Shown piece after piece: positions 57,476 to 64,000 of a stretch of 64,000 nt of DNA; position 1 is the first letter of the stretch, and each line of letters starts with the position of its first letter. Source of the DNA: Meandrina meandrites (taxonomy: Eukaryota; Cnidaria; Anthozoa; Scleractinia; Meandrinidae); the NCBI GenBank assembly GCA_963693305.1, contig OY855908.1, positions 35,900,305 to 35,964,304 of the forward strand, read 5' to 3'. The notes under the pieces were generated by a model. It was not told the origin of the DNA and did no database searches. It was given only the letters and a program-made list of their open reading frames with translations. A program made the position numbers and the translations under genes.

Positions 57476-58128
57476 CATTTTTTTCTTCGATGCCAATGTT
57501 CGTCAGTTTCCATAGCAATAGTTTCCAATGACACTGAACAGAACCATATAACAAAACGAAACTGAAAACAGTTCGACATGTTCCTTTCCAACAAAGCAGA
57601 GCTAGTTTGACGACTGCACCAAGTACTGCAGAAAGATGATATTGATTCAGAAGAAGAGAGCTCAAACGCCGAAACTTAAGTATTAAATTTCGCGAAAACC
57701 TTTTTTCGCGGGTCTTTAATTTCGCGATTTTTGAAAATCGCAAAAAATTTAGTCCCGCGAAAATAAGTAAGTAACAATAACGGGCATCAAAATCAATGCT
57801 AACTTTTGGCCCCCCTCACATCAAAATTCATTCCTACGGGCCTGAAAGGAATATTAATTACACAATTTTTCCCTATACACCTGTAAACTGCCAGTTACTT
57901 TTTTAATTTCTCATAAAATAAATGGAAAGTGACGTTAAAGTGCAAGCTATGTATTTAATAAATCAAAGAAGCACTGTTTTTAATAAATTCAATAGCAAAT
58001 TGTGCATGAAGCAGATTTTATAAAAAAAAAAAAATTCGTGCACAGCGCTGCAGTCAAAAAAAAATTCTTGCACAAGCAATAGGCCAAAAAAAAAATTCTT
58101 GCAAGCCACTTTTCTAATGGTCCGTCCC
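57476..58128. other. right interior of the insertion, no gene
   Basis: ORF 57468-57743 (minus) is anonymous. Subterminal AAAAAATTC(T/G)TGCA repeats at ~58025-58100. Confidence 0.4.
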
Positions 58129-59100
58129 TTATTGTCTTCTCTTCCGATCTCTTCTCTGTCTGGCTCGATCTTGAATTCCACGAATTTATGCGAGTCTTCC
58201 CAGAACAAAAACTACCATGCCAGTTGCAAAGACGATTTAAGGATCTAGAATGCAACGTAATTTGACTACCTTATACCCAGATGTTTTAAATGCATTGACC
58301 ATCGATTCAAGCATGTACCTTCAAACTTCAGGTACGGAGCTCCCCTTGTACGTTAACGGGTGCTGCAATATTTGGTACGCGATGAAACGTTGCGAAATGC
58401 AAACAAAAAACCTAACTAAACTACAACTTACATGTAATTACAGTCAAGCGCGTCGAACCGTAGCCACAAGACTAAGTTTTTGACATCTTTGTGACAAGTT
58501 TTTGATTAGTTTGATGGCTTGCGGTTGCACAACGGTTCATACGAACAATCTGCTTCGAAACGTTCAGCTTCAACCGGTTTTACAAACCCAGAAGACATTT
58601 CCTGTACGAAAAGTTAGGTTTGACTAAATTTTTTGTCGGCATAAAATTTATTTATCGCCAGTTGAACTTGGCATAATCGCTTGTGCGAAACGTTGTTTGA
58701 AACCCTTTCAAACTCTGACGTTTGAAGACAAATCATGCAACGGTTGATACCCCGCCTTCCATTTTTCAAGGCATCTGATTGGTAGTTTAACGCGACCGGA
58801 AGCCGTAAAACTCATCAAAGTAATCAAAAACTTGTCAAAAAGATGTCAAAAACTTTGTTGGGTGGCTACGGTTGGAGGCGTTTGAGTGTAAGTCGATTGG
58901 TGACAACGAATACGTACCTGCCTGTTTGGAGGATTACAAAACCTTGAATTACACTGCCTATTGATCCTCAGCTAGCAATCTCACATTTCGATCGAACGTA
59001 TCACACAGAGAAAAATTTTACTCTTCCAGCAGCAAAATGCAAATTTAAATTCCTAGATTGCGGTTTATTTGCTGATCTACTGTGGAGTGTGGACACTGCA
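58129..59100. repeat. tandem duplication X, right part (paralogous to ~59996-60455)
   Basis: Continues collinear with copy Y after the insertion; carries the private TA-flanked element at 58441-58888. No gene; short ORF 58250-58483 is anonymous. Confidence 0.8.
58441..58888. mobile_element. 448-bp TA-flanked MITE
   Basis: Flanked by TA (58439-58440, 58889-58890). Ends CAGTCAAGCGCGTCGAACCG / complement of CACTCAAACGCCTCCAACCG, continuing into GTAGCCAC and AAAGTTTTTGACATCTTT. Empty site in copy Y (GTGATTAAGTCGATT, ~60249-60263). Tc1/mariner-like by target. Confidence 0.85.
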
Positions 59101-59129
59101 TCTATTATGAAAAGCGTTTCATGCGAATG

Positions 59130-60460
59130 AGAAAAAAAGGAAGAAAGAAAGAAAGAAAAAAGAAAGAAAAAAAGAAAGAAAGAAAGAAAGACAAAAGGGG
59201 AAAAATCAATAACTATTGAACGAACAATTATTGAAAGTATTTCATATGAACGCCTTTTCAGAAGCAGGTGATAAATTGTCTTTTTGATTTGTTCCATATT
59301 GGTTAATTCAGTAACAAGTGCATCTGGTGAATGATGTTTCAGTTTCCACCGCCCGAAGATTGAAAATTTTGCTCAACAACGCCTAAGAGAGATTTAGCAA
59401 CCTGACATTGATAAACAGTCTAAAAATGACTTTTTGACATTGCTAATGAGTTTGCAGATCGCAGCAATAACAGAAAGAGAAATTTCGGCATCTTTAAAGA
59501 AACTAATTTACATTAAACTTTTAGTCTTTTTTCTCTTCAATTCAAATCGGGTGGCTGTGATCAGAAACCAAATTCTGATTCCAACATTGATCGGCGCGCC
59601 TATTTTTAACAACTGCATTCTTGAAATTGACTAGCGCATTCAAATTTCGAATAATCAATTCATTAATGTACACGCTTCGCTTGGCACGGCTCTAATAACT
59701 GCAAACCGCTGCAACTGCAAACAACATAAAATTCAAACGAGTACTTGCTTTGGTAACTGAGTAGATATTTGTGCTGCAATTTCTCAAGTTTAGATGAATT
59801 TTTTCGGCGAGTCTTAACGACAATTTGCCACTATTCGCGACTGTTCAACGACTATTCGTCGCTATTCGCAACTATTCGTCACTATTCACGAACGACCATT
59901 CACGACTATTCGTCACTATTCGCGACTATTCGCACTGCTCGCTTTTCGCTATTCGGATTTTCCAGACACCCAGCCGTAATCTGCATGAAACGATTTTATT
60001 GTCTTCTCTCTTCTCTGTCTGGGTCCTGTCTGGCTCGAACTTGAATTCCACGAATTTATGCGAGTCTTCCCAGAACAAAAACTACCATGCCAGTTGCAAA
60101 GACGATTTATGGATCGAGAATGCCACGTAATTTGATCACCTTATACCTGGATGTTTTAAATGCATTGACCATCGATTCGAGCTTCAGGTACGGAGCTCCC
60201 TTTGTTTCGAAATGCAAACAAAAAACCTAACTAAACTACAACTTACATGTGATTAAGTCGATTGGTGAAAACGAATACGTACCTGCCTGTTTGGAGGATT
60301 ACAAAACCTTGAATTACACTGCCAATCGATTCTCAGCTAGCAATCTCGCATTTCGATCGAACGTATCACAGAAAGAAAAATTTTACTTTTCCAGCAGCAA
60401 AATGCAAATCAAATTCCTAGGTTGCGGTTTATTTGCTGATCTTCTGTGAAGCGTGGACAC
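59130..60460. repeat. tandem duplication Y (uninterrupted copy)
   Basis: Holds the empty sites for the TTAA, TTA and TA insertions of copy X. Contains a run of ATTCGC/CACTATTCG short repeats at 59828-59955. No gene. Confidence 0.8.
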
Positions 60461-60524
60461 TGCAAAGGTATCACGTGATTTCTGGGAAATTCCACTGTCC
60501 GTGCACTAAACCGGGTCGCCATGC

Positions 60525-60660
60525 AGCTCTCGTAAGGTCTCACATGAGTGGCTGAGAGAACAATAGAACAAACAACAAGAACAATGCCCCTAGCCCCCAA
60601 AACAATAGCAGCTGCAACACTAGAGGACCAGTAGAATTACAAGCTTACGAGAGCTGCGTA
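60525..60660. repeat. palindromic element, CAGCTCTCGTAAG ends, copy 2
   Basis: Reverse-complement copy of 6131-6268 including its outer flanks. Confidence 0.6.
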
Positions 60661-60753
60661 ACTATTCACTAAACCATGCTAAGGTAAGCTAACACTTTGG
60701 CAGAATGCAGTCTTAGTAGTCTTAGTAATTTTGAATTTATCTGCGAATACATA

Positions 60754-60864
60754 TGTTGTGGTTCAATTTCATCCTTGGTTCAAATTTTATTTTCCTTTGT
60801 TTTAACTGACTCATTATCATAGATTACCATACTTGAACCAAGAATAAGATTGAACCACAACACA
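60754..60864. repeat. palindromic MITE, TGTTGTGGTTCAAT ends, copy 2
   Basis: Shorter relative of 24499-24630 with the same ~45-bp arms. Confidence 0.75.
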
Positions 60865-61229
60865 TACACCTTTTTCGATGTTTTATCATACGTAGGATTT
60901 TTTTTGGATGGAAATTTGCGTCTCAAATATCAAAGTTGGGCTTATTTTCGGAAATTAATTTTGCGTCTCAAAACTACGATCGATATACCGATAAATCCTT
61001 GAACAACGTCAGCTCTTATGTTAAATTCCGGTAACAGTCGTTATTGCAACGTTAAAGTGATTACATCAAGTTTTGTCTTTGCACCTGATTTTTCCGCATA
61101 TAATACGTACGGTACGGTAACTTTCCGACGCAGTAAAGTTCAGCAGCGATTACATAGCTAAGAATCTGACGAAAACTGAAACTTGAAAACAGTGAACTTT
61201 ACAAATAACGTCTTTACGACCCAACCATC
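60865..61229. other. intergenic, nothing recognised
   Basis: No ORF or repeat recognised. Confidence 0.4.
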
Positions 61230-61825
61230 CTCAGCGTGTTTGGGCTCTCACGTTTTTAGAACGAAGAATATGCATTGTGTTCAGCGAGTTTGGGCTCGAT
61301 CACGTTTTAGAACGAAGAATATGCATTGCGTTTAGCGTGCTTGGGCTCTCACGTTTTTAGAACGAAGAATATATATTTTGTTTATTAGCGTGTTTGGGCT
61401 CTCGCGCTTTAAGAACGAAGAATATACATTGTGTGTGAGGAGAGAAGCGAGGTAAAACAACCTCGAATATACATTGTGTTTAGTGTGTTTGGGCTCTCAC
61501 CAGTCTCACGCTTTCATAATAACGAAAAACGAAGGATATACCTTGAGTTTAGAGTGTTTGGGCTCTCACACTTTAAGAACGAAGAATACACATTGTGTTT
61601 AGTGTGTTTGGGCTCTCACGTTTTTAGAACGAAGAATATACATTGTGTTTAGCGTGTATAGACGCTCGTGCTTTAAGAACGAAGAATATATATTGCGTTT
61701 AGCGTGTTTCGCTGTCATGCTTTTAGAACGAAAAATATATACATTGTGTTGAGGGTGTTTGGGCCATCACGCTTTTAGAACGACGAATATACGTTGTGTT
61801 TAGCATGTTTGGGCTCTCACGCTTT
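61230..61825. repeat. ~50-bp minisatellite, about 11 units
   Basis: Units built on GTGTTTGGGCTCTCACG, TTTTAGAACGAAGAATATAC and ATTGTGTTTAGC, with variable length and point changes. Confidence 0.85.
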
Positions 61826-61869
61826 CTCACTTTCTCACTTGTCAGTTCTACTAGTCTCACTAATGACAT

Positions 61870-62160
61870 GCGCTTCACCAACTGTACGACAAGGCGTAAA
61901 ACCATTGTTTCGCGACCCGTACGACTCGTACGGTTCGTACGAGTCATACCACTTGCAATCGTAATACACCGAATGTCCCTCTAATGATATGGACTTCACC
62001 AACTGTAGGACTCGTATACCATTGATTCACGACTCGTACGGGTCGTACCACTTGTAATACACCCTAAGTCTCAAAATGATATCCAATTCACCAACTGCAC
62101 GACTCGTAAACCATTGTTTCACGACCCGTATGACTCGTACGACTCGTACCGGTAGAATGA
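61870..62160. repeat. ~110-bp tandem repeat, about 2.5 units
   Basis: Units share TTCACCAACTG, GTAAACCATTG and clustered CGACTCGTACGACTCGTAC words that form local palindromes. Confidence 0.75.
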
Positions 62161-62194
62161 TGCCATTTACCACTCTTTTGGTTCCCAGTTCAAA

Positions 62195-62630
62195 TTTGTT
62201 GAAAGAGTGGTGCATAAGTGTCTATCGTTATTCCATAATTACTACTTAACTATTCATTTACGTTATGTTCCTTGATATCCCTTTAATGTCGATAGCCATA
62301 CTTCACACTATCATCTGTTTAAGGCTAAAGTCACTTGCGATTTCAGGCGAGCAATCGGTCAACGCGAGACAGCAACGCGAGAAAAGGGAACAAAATGTGT
62401 CGATGATGGCCATTGCTATTGTGTTAGGGTTTGCAGTATGCTGGCTGCCCTTCAGTATCGCGTGGATTCTGTCCCTTTTTGTATCAGACATATGGTCGTG
62501 CGACTTCGAGTACTTCTGGTCAATTGCCTATATTTTGGCTCACGCAAATTGTGCTATAAATCCTTGTGTCTGCTTTATTTGCAGTGGAAATTATCGCCAA
62601 GCACTAAAGAATCTCCTTAAATGTTTTTGA
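62195..62630 (+). pseudogene. rhodopsin-family GPCR, 3' fragment (TM5-TM7)
   Basis: The readable frame 62265-62630 covers the end of TM5, a basic third loop (ARQQREKREQN), TM6 with CWLP (FAVCWLPFSIAWILSL) and TM7 with NPxxY-like NCAINPCVCF, then a palmitoylation-like KCF end. In another frame, 62195-62263 reads like the second loop and start of TM5 (SLFHNYYLTIHLRY), so a frameshift lies near 62264. TM1-TM4 are absent and tandem repeats abut the left side. Resembles cnidarian single-exon amine/peptide-type receptors; ligand class cannot be told. Confidence 0.75.
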
Positions 62631-62639
62631 TCACTCCAA

Positions 62640-63495
62640 ATAATCAGGCCACACAAAGTAGTCAAGGTAGTAGTGGTTCATTAAAACAATCATCTGAAAT
62701 CACTTCTTCATTAAAGTATTCATACTTGATCAAACAACCAAATAACATGTGATTGACGCGAAATATTATTTTATTACATCTGTTACGAGAGTAGAATTTT
62801 CCGTAATTGAGTCATTTCTGTGTTTATCCTTATTCATCATTCTAGCTCCTTTTGAAAATTCAGCAGTAGTTTCTCTCGATTTAGAGATCTCGTTATTTTT
62901 GAATTTGTACTTTAACATTTTCTTCATTTGCACATTGGTACATCTGTATTTGGTTGATATCGTAGTTTAATTTACCATAGTTAAACACCGTAGGTCTTAA
63001 TTGAAAAATCATCTATCTAGGATTCATTCCCTCGGAAGTTTGCCACTTGAACATATAATTTCCATTTAGCTTTATTTGGTTTTAAGCAATTTCCGTAATA
63101 CCTAAAAATTGTAATTTACATTTCCACTTTTAAGCTACTAAGTTTGCTTTATCATAATTAAATAAAGTTTGTTATTTCCATTTTCAAAGTTGTGAAATTT
63201 AATTTTAAGTCCATTTTATGAATTAGGAAAGTTCCGGTCTCAATATCCTGTACTTGCCAGTGTTTGCGATGATGTAAGACGTAAAATGACATAGGCTTGC
63301 GCACTCAAATATAAGCAAGCAATATTGCAAAACACGTTTGATTACATCGACGATTACGATTGTGGAAGAATAAACTACTGTCTCATCCTTGATGTCCGTA
63401 AGAGGACCATTGAAGTAGATCTCCGTGTACCAGGAATTTGTGACGAGATCCCGTCTTGCAGGCCACAGAGGAGATAAATTACCCCATATTCATGG
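62640..63495. other. AT-rich stretch; possible 5' LTR near its right end
   Basis: No gene. The right part (from ~63200) ends ...CCATATTCA next to TGGTATTTCAGAGCG, which resembles, with an extra base, the TGGTATCAGAGC primer binding site of many LTR retrotransposons. LTR limits not determined. Confidence 0.3.
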
Positions 63496-63672
63496 TATTT
63501 CAGAGCGTTTGCCGCGCAAACTTACCGTCATAGTGATTTGAAACCAAGGCAAGGAGAGAAGAATAAAAGCCAGCAGACGATGGTGCTAATCGATGTAATC
63601 CCACGAGCGTGGAGAAGAGAAAAGGACCGCCCAAGTAACGTTAACGTGAGTAAACAGAAAGTACAGAGATAA

Positions 63673-63897
63673 ATGAAGTCTGTGAAGAGAGTTGTAAAGA
63701 GAAGTTTTCAACCGAGATATAATTTAAGAAGTAGAAAGCTTGCCAATACAGCCGTTAAAACAAGAACGCCTAAAGTCGATACATCCGTTCAAGCCGATTT
63801 ATCAGAAGAAGAGAGTTACGAACTGCTTCACGAGTTAACATTTTGTCCGTCTACTGGTCAAGTCCAGCCGCATCAAGCGAACGCAGAGTTACAGTGA
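63673..63897 (+). CDS. small ORF, possible retroelement gag start
   Basis: 74 codons, ATG after an AGATAA leader. Very basic start with RSFQPRYNLRSRKL, a motif often seen at the start of gypsy-like polyproteins, then an acidic LSEEESYELLHEL. Ends with a stop 100 nt before the window edge; a frameshift or second ORF may follow. The call depends on the nearby PBS-like sequence. Confidence 0.3.
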   Translation: MKSVKRVVKRSFQPRYNLRSRKLANTAVKTRTPKVDTSVQADLSEEESYELLHELTFCPSTGQVQPHQANAELQ

Positions 63898-64000
63898 ATC
63901 AGAAACCGAAGAGTCGAGAAGAATTTCAACAGCAATTTTCAGTCCAGATCCAGCCAACAGTACCAACCGAGAAGCAATAAGTATCAGCATCGACCCTAAC

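Larger units (their letters stand above)
52283..58128. mobile_element. 5.85-kb TIR insertion with TTA target duplication
   Basis: Left end GGGACGGGCCATTAGAAAAG, right end its complement with one mismatch, flanked by TTA (52280-52282, 58129-58131). Copy Y (GATTTTATTGTC at ~59993) is the empty site. Both subterminal regions carry AAAAAAATTC(A/T)TGCA repeats, in the same orientation. A 3-bp TTA duplication fits PIF/Harbinger. No transposase recognised: the interior is nested palindromes and anonymous short ORFs. Confidence 0.8.

Overview
The window looks like nuclear DNA of an anthozoan cnidarian, most likely a stony coral or close relative. It is AT-rich and intron-containing, packed with short palindromic DNA transposons (MITEs), tRNA-derived SINEs and LINE fragments, and carries few but clearly metazoan genes. 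The taxon is an inference from gene content and repeat style; nothing in the sequence names the species.

Two gene systems dominate. (1) A family of four copies of an unusual two-domain gene: an N-terminal ricin-B type beta-trefoil lectin (three QxW motifs) fused to a C-terminal apolipoprotein-L-like (APOL) membrane-active domain, with no signal peptide. Copies 1 (4219-5586, +), 2 (13891-15285, +) and 4 (50168-48807, -) are intact; copy 3 (33356-31893, -) is broken by a stop codon and frameshifts. All four keep the same 3' splice acceptor upstream of the start, so they arose by DNA duplication, not retroposition. (2) A complete nine-exon ANKAR gene (ankyrin and armadillo repeat-containing protein), minus strand, 28021 down to 18308, which I assembled by hand from splice sites to a predicted 1443 residues.

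Layout: 1-2.1 kb, MITE and a possible promoter/first exon of a gene leaving to the left; 2.1-9.4 kb and 11.5-19.45 kb, two copies of a tandem segmental duplication, each with one lectin-APOL gene and exon 8 of ANKAR (only the right copy still has the last exon); 9.4-11.5 kb, junction with a small unknown ORF and repeats; 18.3-28.2 kb, ANKAR; 29.2-30 kb, hAT transposon remnant; 31.5-33.4 kb, lectin-APOL pseudogene; 34-35.2 kb, a duplicated 85-nt exon-like segment; 36.3-41.4 kb, a tandem duplication with candidate small exons, tRNA-like repeats and a 5'-truncated LINE with clean target-site duplication; 41.6-44.7 kb, three diverged tandem units; 45.9-50.3 kb, inverted lectin-APOL cassette with its shared flanks; 50.6-60.5 kb, a tandem duplication split by a 5.85-kb TTA-flanked transposon-like insertion that itself contains nested palindromes; 60.7-62.2 kb, MITE and minisatellites; 62.2-62.6 kb, GPCR pseudogene; 63-64 kb, possible start of an LTR retrotransposon.

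The lectin-APOL genes have no partner operon; their flanks (a family of ~370-550-bp repeats and a tRNA-Glu-derived SINE) travel with them, and copy 1 looks like a mosaic of copies 2 and 4. Functionally, the fusion reads as a cytosolic glycan-targeted membrane-active defence protein; that is inference from the domain families. Paralogous empty sites inside the window allow several mobile elements to be defined exactly (TTAA, TTA and TA target duplications).
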